DNA of 14,713 nt, taken from assembly GCA_021767245.1 (NCBI GenBank), contig JAASTO010000053.1:1-14713 (forward strand). The letters are read 5' to 3'. Source of the DNA: Balneolaceae bacterium. Lineage in GTDB: Bacteria > Bacteroidota > Rhodothermia > Balneolales > Balneolaceae. Position numbers and translations under genes: made by a program. Below are positions 1 through 7,243 of the stretch, piece by piece (position 1 is the first letter of the stretch; each line of letters begins with the position of its first letter). The notes beneath the pieces are model-generated. The model saw nothing but the letters and a program-made list of their open reading frames with translations. It ran no database searches and was not told the origin of the DNA.

Positions 1-130
1 CTCCGTGACCGACGCCTCCCTGACCGAAGAGCTGGCCAAACAGCCTGAAACCCTCACCAATGCCCCTGACAACAGTGTCTTCTCCGGCGGCGCTGAAGTA
101 AAACCAATCGTTGAACGCCCTGACTGGTAA
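1..130 (+). CDS. Small lipoprotein, copy 1 (3' part only)
   Basis: This is the 3' end of a gene whose start lies before the window. The reading frame begins at base 2 and ends with TAA at 128-130, giving 42 residues that end in ERPDW. Bases 1-129 are identical to bases 245-373 in the next gene, so this is a second copy of the same lipoprotein; only the stop codon differs (TAA here, TAG there). By analogy with copy 2, the visible part is almost the whole mature protein after the lipidated cysteine. It is acidic and has no membrane segment or recognisable domain. I do not recognise the family and its function is unknown. More copies may lie upstream. Confidence 0.75.
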   Translation, partial: SVTDASLTEELAKQPETLTNAPDNSVFSGGAEVKPIVERPDW

Positions 131-373
131 GCGATTGAACTCCAACTTGAATTATCTCTTAACTAAATAAAATCCTACGACCATGAAATCACTTAAATCA
201 ACCATCGCCCTGTTATCCATCGTTGCCCTCTCTTTCGGATGCGCCTCCGTGACCGACGCCTCCCTGACCGAAGAGCTGGCCAAACAGCCTGAAACCCTCA
301 CCAATGCCCCTGACAACAGTGTCTTCTCCGGCGGCGCTGAAGTAAAACCAATCGTTGAACGCCCTGACTGGTA
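1..373 (+). repeat. Tandem duplication of the lipoprotein gene (244-base period)
   Basis: Bases 1-129 and 245-373 match at every position, including third codon positions, with an offset of 244 bases. Identity breaks at the last base of the stop codon (130 is A, 374 is G), and the sequences after the two stops (131 onward and 375 onward) are unrelated. Because copy 1 runs off the left edge, the real unit length and copy number cannot be seen. Such identity points to a recent duplication, gene conversion, or an assembly artefact at a contig end. Confidence 0.9.
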
Positions 374-374
374 G
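183..374 (+). CDS. Small lipoprotein, copy 2 (complete, 63 aa)
   Basis: The ATG at 183 opens a short lipoprotein. It has a positively charged start (MKSLK), a hydrophobic core and a lipobox LSFGC with the lipidated cysteine at residue 20, so signal peptidase II should release a mature chain of about 44 residues. That chain is acidic, rich in Ala, Thr and Pro, and ends in ERPDW. It has no Cys beyond the lipobox and no domain I recognise. The gene follows copy 1 by 52 bases and precedes the TPR-CHAT gene by 17 bases, which suggests co-transcription. The mature region is close to 60% GC, unlike the AT-rich gene behind it. No clear Shine-Dalgarno sequence is present. Likely location is the periplasmic face of the inner or outer membrane. 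Function is unknown; being a partner or substrate of the adjacent protease is only a guess. Confidence 0.8.
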   Translation: MKSLKSTIALLSIVALSFGCASVTDASLTEELAKQPETLTNAPDNSVFSGGAEVKPIVERPDW

Positions 375-391
375 GAATAAATTCATTATGT

Positions 392-3300
392 TTGATTCAA
401 AAAGAGATTGAAGACTTGACCATACTTTATTTATTTCTATCCCTTATACTGTTAACTGATTCTATGTCTATTAGTGAGCAAACTAAAGAACAAATAGACC
501 ACTATATAGATGAAATAAATCAAAATAGTGAGAATCAACACTTATACATGTGGGCATTAGGAAGTATAGGAGCTATTGATTGTAGCCATCTATCAATGGT
601 TAATAACCGATTTGAGACTAAGATAGGTGGGGCAATTTCAAATCCATTTTCGTCTATTTCATGTGATGATCTTAAATCCAATGATTTTGATATGCCAAGT
701 CATATCATATCATTATGGCCAGAGGAGTTAATAAACAAATATATTAAAATAAAATCTGGGCAATTAGAGATAAAACCTGAAACCTTACCTTTTAAGCAGT
801 ACCCTCTAATTCATTTTATGCTTTTAATGAATTCTGAGGACTCTCGATTATATAATCAAGAAAATTTGCTCTATGGTATAGAAGTATGGATTGAGTACAT
901 GGATTCTCTGTCTGAAAACAGTCTTGAGTACTCTATTGTACTTACGAATATCATACGTTCATCATTTATATTACAAAAAGATGGACTCGTTCATAAATAT
1001 GCAAATAAATTTCTTGAACTAAACGCTTTACCCAACACACCTCTAAAGCTTCGCATTTATGGTCTTTTGGACTATACCTATTATCTATTTGGTCAGTATG
1101 ATCAATCATTACATTTGATTAGAAATTACTCCATTCCTTTAGCGAGTTACTTAGGATTAAAAAGTGAAGTCGAATCTATTAAATCAGACCAAGGGGCTTA
1201 TTTATATTCACTAGGTAAATATCGCGAATCAATTAAAATATATGAGGATTTATATACAAACTCAGAAAGTTTTGAGAAGCAATATGAATTGTATACAAAT
1301 TTAGGGGTTAACTATCTCAAAATTGGTGAGTCAAATAAATATTTAAATTTTCAATTAAGAGCTTTAGAACAAGAAATTGATAATGAGAAAAGTCTTCTAA
1401 CTATATATAGAAACCTGATGAACTATTATACGACTTTAAAAGACGTAAACTCAGTTCTATATTATTACGATATAGCTAAGAAGTTGGCTAAAAAAATTGG
1501 AAATAATACTGAATTAGCTTTTATTGATTTTTATTTAGCTTCATTTTATTGGAACACACTAAAAAATCCAAAACAAGCCTTAGAATATTTAGAGCTTGCT
1601 GAAAGAGAGTTAAATAAAGAAAATAATTATGTAATCTTTGCTGACCTATTATTAGAGAAAGGAGAAATACTTTCCAAGATCGACTCTTTAAATGCTGCCC
1701 AAAAAGTTTTTGAAGAATCTAAAGACCTTGCATTCTCGAAATCTGATACCCCAAATTACATAGATGCACTGGTTAACCTCACAGAAATTCACCTCAAAAA
1801 AAATGAGTTGAATGAGGCACAGGCTAATCTTAGTGAAATCAGCCTTTATCCCAGGGATAACCTGGATTTTGAGCTGTTGGTTAAATATTTCACAGTTAAA
1901 GCTGATTACCATTCCAAGAACAATGACAACCGACAGGCTATAGAGGTCATTCAGCCGGTTATCACTCAGGTTATTGAACGCGCAAAAAACAACACGGACT
2001 CGCAACAAGGCTTCTGGACTATTGAAGACGAATATCTTGATGCATTTCAACTCGTTCTTAGTTTGTATCTGGAAGAAAACGATATGCAAAATGCTCTGAG
2101 TACCCTTGAACAATTCAAAACGATCAATGATGCCTCCCTGTATAACAGTCCATTGATCAAAGCAAATAAACTTAGTGAGTCGGATCTGGCGGAAGAAAAA
2201 ATTCTTTCTGATCGGCTTCAAAGTTTAAGAAATAAATATCTGAATGCCTCTGAAGCCGATCGGTTTGAGATCAAGCGAAAAATGGATCAGGTTTCAGCTC
2301 AACGCGAAGAGATCTTATCAAAAGTGGAGGTGGAAAAGAAAAGTTCAATTCCCTCTTTATGGAAACTTCAGCGATCCATAAATCCAAATGAACTTGTACT
2401 GCATTTTACAGAAATAGGAAATCAGCTTTATGTATCTCATGTGACCATTAATGACATCCGGATCAAACGTTTACCTTTTGAACCTGAAGACAAGGAGCGG
2501 TTCAACAACATTGCCGATAACCTCGCTTCCGGTTTTACAAACCTGGAAGATCTTTACGACTTATATGTTTCACTCGATCTGGATATTCCGAAACACACGG
2601 AACTTATCACTGTAATTCCTGATAATTATCTCTATCGGATACCCCTTGAGGTATTACCAACTCGGTCACCTGATTCGCCCGTTAGTTTTGGAAGTACCCG
2701 ATATCTGATCGAGGATTATCATTTCCGTTATTTCACTTCCCTCAAGGAATATGATGGAAACAGAAGAACTCTATCCGGTGAATTAGAAAACGACTTTGCC
2801 GCCTTCGCCATCTCCGATTTCAAGGACTTCACTATCAATAACCTTCCATCATTACCTTTTGCCACGGTTGAAAGCGAAAACATTGAAAATGCTCTTACAT
2901 CATTGGAGCAGAAAAAAGTATTTAATGGAGAACAAGCAACCAAAGAAGCTTTCAAAAGATCTGTGAAAAATTCCAGGTTGGTTCATGTGGCTACACACAG
3001 TGAGGTCTCTGAACAGAACCCTCTATTTTCTACCATTTACCTAAATAATCCGGATGCAGAGGAAGATCTTGAATCTGAACAGGCTTTATACGCCTACGAG
3101 TTGTTTGACACTCCGTTGAACAGTGAGTTCATTATGCTGAATTCCTGCAGTTCCGGTTCCGGAAATTATATTCAGGGCAGTGGGATCATGGGCATCAGCC
3201 GTGCATTGAGATATGCCGGAGCCAAGAGCCTGGCTTTAAATTTATGGTCTGTTAATGATAAAATTGCCTCTGAATTTGCCACGGATTTATATACCTATCT

Positions 3301-3514
3301 AAACAAAGGATATACAAAGAGTGAATCAATCCGAATGGCAAAACTAAATCAGCTGAGATCTGCCAATGCAAATCCACACTTTTGGGGAGCCTATATGTTG
3401 ATAGGGAATCCATCTCCTATTACAGAAGATCATAATGGGTTCATGTTGATCGTTTCCCTCTTATCCATTACATCCATATTTTTTGGATATACAGCTTATA
3501 AAAAAGCAGCTTAG
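392..3514 (+). CDS. TPR-CHAT domain protease, membrane-anchored
   Basis: A 1040-residue protein of the TPR-CHAT type. CHAT is a caspase-like cysteine protease fold often fused to TPR repeats that bind the target or activator. A hydrophobic segment lies at residues 10-24, TPR-like helical repeats fill roughly 60-640, and the CHAT domain spans about 665-1010. The expected His/Cys pair is present: His869 in HVATHSE and Cys919 in LNSCSSG. A second hydrophobic stretch at about 1016-1034 followed by Lys-Lys looks like a C-terminal anchor, so I infer a mainly periplasmic protein. The start is uncertain: this frame opens with TTG at 392, while an ATG at 388 is out of frame and stops after seven codons. 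The next in-frame ATG near 464 would lose the hydrophobic segment. The first ~1.3-1.4 kb is far more AT-rich than the rest. CHAT identity is firm; the substrate is unknown. Confidence 0.92.
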   Translation: MIQKEIEDLTILYLFLSLILLTDSMSISEQTKEQIDHYIDEINQNSENQHLYMWALGSIGAIDCSHLSMVNNRFETKIGGAISNPFSSISCDDLKSNDFDMPSHIISLWPEELINKYIKIKSGQLEIKPETLPFKQYPLIHFMLLMNSEDSRLYNQENLLYGIEVWIEYMDSLSENSLEYSIVLTNIIRSSFILQKDGLVHKYANKFLELNALPNTPLKLRIYGLLDYTYYLFGQYDQSLHLIRNYSIPLASYLGLKSEVESIKSDQGAYLYSLGKYRESIKIYEDLYTNSESFEKQYELYTNLGVNYLKIGESNKYLNFQLRALEQEIDNEKSLLTIYRNLMNYYTTLKDVNSVLYYYDIAKKLAKKIGNNTELAFIDFYLASFYWNTLKNPKQALEYLELAERELNKENNYVIFADLLLEKGEILSKIDSLNAAQKVFEESKDLAFSKSDTPNYIDALVNLTEIHLKKNELNEAQANLSEISLYPRDNLDFELLVKYFTVKADYHSKNNDNRQAIEVIQPVITQVIERAKNNTDSQQGFWTIEDEYLDAFQLVLSLYLEENDMQNALSTLEQFKTINDASLYNSPLIKANKLSESDLAEEKILSDRLQSLRNKYLNASEADRFEIKRKMDQVSAQREEILSKVEVEKKSSIPSLWKLQRSINPNELVLHFTEIGNQLYVSHVTINDIRIKRLPFEPEDKERFNNIADNLASGFTNLEDLYDLYVSLDLDIPKHTELITVIPDNYLYRIPLEVLPTRSPDSPVSFGSTRYLIEDYHFRYFTSLKEYDGNRRTLSGELENDFAAFAISDFKDFTINNLPSLPFATVESENIENALTSLEQKKVFNGEQATKEAFKRSVKNSRLVHVATHSEVSEQNPLFSTIYLNNPDAEEDLESEQALYAYELFDTPLNSEFIMLNSCSSGSGNYIQGSGIMGISRALRYAGAKSLALNLWSVNDKIASEFATDLYTYLNKGYTKSESIRMAKLNQLRSANANPHFWGAYMLIGNPSPITEDHNGFMLIVSLLSITSIFFGYTAYKKAA

Positions 3515-3533
3515 TATTAGCCAAGCTGCTTTT
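3502..3533. terminator. Bidirectional hairpin terminator between convergent genes
   Basis: Bases 3502-3512 (AAAAGCAGCTT) and 3523-3533 (AAGCTGCTTTT) form a perfect 11-base-pair stem with a 10-base loop. The left arm includes the final Lys-Ala-Ala codons and the first bases of the TAG stop of the CHAT gene. The stem ends in a T-run on both strands, so it can stop transcription from the CHAT gene and also from the convergent TPR gene. Its position between two converging genes supports this reading. Confidence 0.65.
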
Positions 3534-3631
3534 AGTCACTTTTTAATTTGGATCAGCTTGTGGTACACCCGGTATACACCACATTCAACTGAAAGCATAG
3601 TAAGATATAGTTAGTTACCTGTAGAATACTG

Positions 3632-4375
3632 CTACCGTCCAACAGTTGATAATGCATCCACATAGGTTTTAGCTACTCTACTATAGGCGCCATTTAATGC
3701 ATACGCATTTTTAAAAGCTTCTTCGGCTTCTTCCAGTCTATCCATTTGGAAATAGGAGTTACCTAAAAACCAATATCCTTTTTCAAGAGTAAGAACATCT
3801 ATCTTATTTTGAGTTATCACCAATTCAAAACTCTCAATCGATTCCTGATACTGACCGTTGTTGTATTGGATAGAACCAAGACTAAGTGCAAGCTCAGCCT
3901 TTAGTTGAGAGTCATCGGTTGTTTCCATCTCATTCTGGAGTAACTGAACCGCTTCATTGACTTCTCCGTCTGTGGCAAGCTTTATGGCTTCTCTGATCAC
4001 TTCACTTTCAACCGTTTCCGAAAAGCCATCACCACTTCTGACCACATCAAGCCCAATTTGATCGATGGGGCCAACCGAGAGGTTTTCGGTTGTATTGTAA
4101 TTCATCACGCCAATAACTCCGGCAATAAGTATTACTGCCGCTGCGGCTGCATAGCGCATAACTTTAGGCAGTGAATAGATTTTTGCAGAAGGTTGAGCTT
4201 GTTTCTTCTTATCGATCACTGCTTTTAGATTCGCTACACTTTTCATGTAGTCCAGATAATATTCATCCTGAATTAATTCTGCCCATAGCTCATCTGTTTC
4301 GTCTGCATCTAGCTTTCCATTTACATACAGATCAATTTTTCTCTCCAGCTCTTTATTTACTTTACTTTCAATCAT
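3632..4375 (-). CDS. Anti-sigma-like membrane protein with C-terminal TPR domain
   Basis: A 247-residue single-pass protein. Residues 1-60 are charged and helical (KIDLYVNGKLDADETDELW), resembling the zinc-less anti-sigma domains common in Bacteroidota. A basic stretch leads to one membrane helix at about 75-92. Residues 125-245 contain two to three TPR-like helical hairpins, including LGSIQYNNGQYQESIESFE and LGNSYFQMDRLEEAEEAF. Predicted topology is N-terminus in the cytoplasm and TPR domain in the periplasm. No ECF sigma factor gene is visible beside it, so the anti-sigma label rests on the N-terminal look and layout alone. It converges on the TPR-CHAT gene, ends 117 bases from it, and shares the hairpin terminator between them. 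Proteins of this type often accompany ECF sigma factors. An alternative is a TPR scaffold with no role in transcription. Confidence 0.8.
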   Translation of the reverse strand: MIESKVNKELERKIDLYVNGKLDADETDELWAELIQDEYYLDYMKSVANLKAVIDKKKQAQPSAKIYSLPKVMRYAAAAAVILIAGVIGVMNYNTTENLSVGPIDQIGLDVVRSGDGFSETVESEVIREAIKLATDGEVNEAVQLLQNEMETTDDSQLKAELALSLGSIQYNNGQYQESIESFELVITQNKIDVLTLEKGYWFLGNSYFQMDRLEEAEEAFKNAYALNGAYSRVAKTYVDALSTVGR

Positions 4376-4643
4376 TTGTTTATATGCTATTAAGATTACT
4401 AACTATTTTCATTTAATTATAACGCCCCGAAACTTCCGGCGTTTTCATCTTATGAGAACTCCCCTCCTCATATCTAAGACAAGAGGAGTGAACTCACTGT
4501 TTGTTACACTTTTATTTTATTTTTTTTGAAAAAAAGTTTTTCCGTCTTGTTTTCTTATTATAAAGAGTATTCAGGTGGGGATAATGTTACACACACAAAT
4601 TTATAGATAAATGCCTGATTAACTGATTCTAATCATCCATTTT
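4376..4643. promoter_or_regulatory. Divergent intergenic region with repeated GTGTAAC motifs and inverted repeats
   Basis: These 268 bases separate the anti-sigma-like gene (minus) from the TlpA-like operon (plus), so promoters in both directions are expected here. TGTTACAC occurs at 4502-4509 and 4585-4592, reading GTGTAAC on the minus strand; this resembles the -35 element used by many ECF sigma factors, though I see no well-spaced -10 partner. Other structures are a palindrome AGTGA-AC-TCACT (4487-4498), a 6-bp inverted repeat CTCCTC/GAGGAG (4464-4469 and 4483-4488) and a 6-bp hairpin (4421-4426 with 4438-4443). A T/A-rich tract lies at about 4508-4542. On the minus strand an 11-residue open frame (4448 to 4413) sits behind a purine-rich GAGGAGGGGAG, possibly a leader peptide. 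None of these is proven. Confidence 0.35.
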
Positions 4644-6095
4644 ATGAACTTTACCAAAATACTGCTACTTCTTTCGTCAGGACTGTTTTTGTCTTGTACC
4701 AACGACTCAAAAATAACCGGAAACATCGACTATCTTGGGGACGCACATTTAATTCTTGAACAAATACCCATTCACTACAAATATGCACCCCTTCAACAGG
4801 ATACAATAGAGGTTGATGAGAATGGAAATTTCAGTTTCTCAATGAATCTTGATACTGGTGAAATACGTTTATTGGCAATTGGTGACAAAAATTACCCCTT
4901 ATACCTTAGCGCCCATAACACTTTAAACATACAAATAGAACGCCCTGACTTTCCCAAAAATGTCTCAATTGAAGGATATGAAGATAATTGGGATGACAGA
5001 TATAATGACTATCTCGTCTCCATTTCTGAAATAGAACGTCAGATTCCTCTTGAAGAAGAAAAGATCAAAACCGCTCAGGAAAATGAGCTGCTCGAGTTAA
5101 GTAAAGAAAAGTATAAACTGGCAGAAGAGTATTTAAACGGCACTCCACTTGACGATTATTACTTTAAAGCTATCGGAGAACATTTAGTTTTTAGTGTGCG
5201 GGCCATTGAGTACTATCAACGTTTTTTGGAGAATTATGATGCTGATTCTGCCCGTACTGCCGTATTTGAAGAAGCTGACTCCCTCAACTTTTTCACCATT
5301 GAATCTCTAAGGGCACAACGTGCAGGCATTCGTGATTTTTCTCACTACTATGCCCGAACTTTTGAGATCTACGATAGTGTAAAAGTTGCTTATGAAATGG
5401 ACTTGTCAGAATATGACATCAAACAGGTGGCTTATGAAGAACTCAACGAAAAACGCGTGCAGGTGCTAGATCACATGAAAAGCCGGGATGCCCTGGCTCA
5501 TGCCAGTATGCACCTTGTTGCTGAGCGCATTGGTGAGCAGGGTATTGAGATAGCTCGTCCCAGCTACGAAGCTTATCTTAATGAGTTCTCTGATTACCAG
5601 GAGTACACTGATTTCCTGACTTATTTCTATGAAGAAATGAAAACCGTTTCACCGGGTCAACCCGCCGTACCTTTTTCACTGCCTGATATGGCCGGATCCA
5701 TTCATAAAATGGACGACTACCGGGGGAAATTCGTTTTACTGGATTTCTGGGCCGGTTGGTGCCAGCCATGTCTCGATGAATTCTCATATATGAAACAGAT
5801 CTATCATGATTACTCGCGAGATGAACTCGAGATCATCGGTATATCCAACGAAGTTGACAGTCTGTTGTGGGTTCAGGATGTAAACCGCCTGGAACTGCCC
5901 TGGGTTCAGCTATATGGAGGCAAAGGATTTGAGGAAGAAACCTTCAAAGCTTACAAAGGCGGAGGCATTCCATTTTATATTTTAGTAGATCCTAACGGTA
6001 ATATTGCCCGTTATAACGATATTCGACCATCCTTTAATTTTACTGAAGTGCTCGACAGCTTACTTCAGGAACATAAAACTCAACTTAACCAATGA
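4644..6095 (+). CDS. TlpA-like thioredoxin-fold lipoprotein
   Basis: A 483-residue lipoprotein with a signal peptide ending in the lipobox FLSC (Cys18). Residues 20-110 form a beta-rich N-terminal part similar to the DUF4369-type domains found ahead of TlpA modules in Bacteroidota. Residues 115-335 are mostly charged helices. Residues 337-480 are a TlpA/AhpC-type thioredoxin domain with the redox pair WCQPC (Cys373 and Cys376), preceded by LLDFWAGW. The cis-proline segment GGGIPFYILVDPNG follows. It likely acts as a periplasmic thiol-disulfide reductase, facing the periplasm from a membrane. Its specific client is unknown. It begins an operon: its stop overlaps the start of the next gene by four bases (ATGA at 6092-6095). 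There is no Shine-Dalgarno sequence before the ATG. Confidence 0.88.
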   Translation: MNFTKILLLLSSGLFLSCTNDSKITGNIDYLGDAHLILEQIPIHYKYAPLQQDTIEVDENGNFSFSMNLDTGEIRLLAIGDKNYPLYLSAHNTLNIQIERPDFPKNVSIEGYEDNWDDRYNDYLVSISEIERQIPLEEEKIKTAQENELLELSKEKYKLAEEYLNGTPLDDYYFKAIGEHLVFSVRAIEYYQRFLENYDADSARTAVFEEADSLNFFTIESLRAQRAGIRDFSHYYARTFEIYDSVKVAYEMDLSEYDIKQVAYEELNEKRVQVLDHMKSRDALAHASMHLVAERIGEQGIEIARPSYEAYLNEFSDYQEYTDFLTYFYEEMKTVSPGQPAVPFSLPDMAGSIHKMDDYRGKFVLLDFWAGWCQPCLDEFSYMKQIYHDYSRDELEIIGISNEVDSLLWVQDVNRLELPWVQLYGGKGFEEETFKAYKGGGIPFYILVDPNGNIARYNDIRPSFNFTEVLDSLLQEHKTQLNQ

Positions 6096-7243
6096 ACCGA
6101 ATCTTACTTTCCCTATTTCTGCTGATAACTTTTTGGGGCTGTCAGCAATCTCAGTCTGAACCTGAACCAAAACAAATTTTTGATACCCAGAGAATCGGTC
6201 AGATGATCATGGTGGGTTTTAGAGGAACGGAATTGTCAAAGGACAGTACCATTTACAAAGATCTGACTGAACGCAACATTTCCGGTGTCGTACTCTTCGA
6301 TCGGGATGTGATCACCGGAAACCGTAACCGGAATATTGAGAACCCTTCTCAATTAATGCACCTTAATAATGCCATCATTTCTGCAACCCCCAATTCCCCG
6401 TTTATTGCGGTTGATCAGGAAGGTGGATTGGTGAGTCGCCTAAAAGAAAGTAAGGGATTTCCAAAATCTGTTTCTGCTGAATACTTAGGGAATTTGGATA
6501 ACGAAGATTCTACCCGTCACTATGCCAGTATCATGGCTCAGGAATTTATGGTAGTACGAACCAATACCAACTTTGCACCGGTTGTGGATGTGAATACTAA
6601 TCCTAATAACCCTGTGATAGGCAAACTGGAACGCAGTTATTCTTCGGATCCGGAGAAAGTCGCAGAACATGCCGGTTATGCCATTGATGAATATTCAAGA
6701 GAAGGAATTCTGTCAGTTCTTAAGCACTTTCCCGGTCATGGAAGCTCGACATCTGATAGCCACCTGGGTTTTACTGATGTCACAGATACATGGGACCCAA
6801 AAGAACTCATTCCTTACAAAGAACTCTTTGCCAATCATGATATTCGGGCCGTCATGACTGCCCATATTTTCAATGCCAACATTGACTCAGTGTGGCCGGC
6901 TACCCTATCTAAAAAAACCATAAATGGATTGCTTCGGGACTCTCTGGGTTTTGATGGGGTCGTTTTTTCAGACGATATGCAGATGGATGCCATTCGCGAT
7001 GAATACGGCCTGGAAACGGCCATACAGCAAGCAATTAACGCCGGCGTGGATGTTCTGATTTTTGGCAACAACTTGCATTATGAGCCTGACATAGCCGAAC
7101 GAGCCATTGAGATCATTCAGAAATTGGTACGGGAGGGAAAAATAGAAAAAGAAACCATTGAAAGATCCCTGGCTCGAATTGATTCCCTCAAAATTGATGT
7201 GATCGATGAATTGTGTAGTTGTATGGATTTTTTAAATGAATAA
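6092..7243 (+). CDS. nagZ: Glycoside hydrolase family 3 beta-N-acetylhexosaminidase (NagZ-like lipoprotein)
   Basis: A 383-residue family 3 glycoside hydrolase of the NagZ type, which removes N-acetylglucosamine from muropeptides during peptidoglycan recycling. The signal peptide ends in a lipobox FWGC (Cys17), so this is a lipoprotein and not the cytoplasmic enzyme of Escherichia coli. Visible hallmarks are AVDQEGG early in the barrel, KHFPGHG at 211-217, the Asp222-Ser223-His224 dyad loop used by this family as acid/base, and the nucleophile Asp294 in FSDDMQMDAI. A single catalytic domain is present with no extra C-terminal domain, which matches the short NagZ class. It overlaps the upstream TlpA-like gene by four bases and the downstream HD gene by eight, so the three are translationally coupled. 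Exact substrate preference is inferred from the family. Confidence 0.9.
   Translation: MNRILLSLFLLITFWGCQQSQSEPEPKQIFDTQRIGQMIMVGFRGTELSKDSTIYKDLTERNISGVVLFDRDVITGNRNRNIENPSQLMHLNNAIISATPNSPFIAVDQEGGLVSRLKESKGFPKSVSAEYLGNLDNEDSTRHYASIMAQEFMVVRTNTNFAPVVDVNTNPNNPVIGKLERSYSSDPEKVAEHAGYAIDEYSREGILSVLKHFPGHGSSTSDSHLGFTDVTDTWDPKELIPYKELFANHDIRAVMTAHIFNANIDSVWPATLSKKTINGLLRDSLGFDGVVFSDDMQMDAIRDEYGLETAIQQAINAGVDVLIFGNNLHYEPDIAERAIEIIQKLVREGKIEKETIERSLARIDSLKIDVIDELCSCMDFLNE

Noticed and set aside
147..173. TTGAAT and TAAAAT as a sigma-70 promoter for the second lipoprotein copy
   Set aside because: The spacing is 15 bases and the -10 would lie only nine bases before the ATG, leaving almost no leader; the match is too weak in AT-rich sequence.
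1688..2221. A 177-residue minus-strand open frame inside the TPR-CHAT gene
   Set aside because: It lies antisense within a clear coding gene, has no recognisable domain and is low-complexity in a way expected of a shadow frame.
4421..4443. Small hairpin as a terminator
   Set aside because: It sits upstream of the minus-strand gene and no gene on either strand ends before it, so a terminator role has no support; kept only as a possible leader structure.
4508..4542. T-run followed by A-run as a terminator or intrinsic stem
   Set aside because: It is a low-complexity A/T tract with no GC stem, and no gene on either strand ends into it.
4938..4950. A 13-base match (GAACGCCCTGACT) between the TlpA-like gene and the lipoprotein repeat at 113-125 and 357-369
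   Set aside because: The match lies in a different protein context (ERPDF against ERPDW), does not extend, and is best explained by chance.
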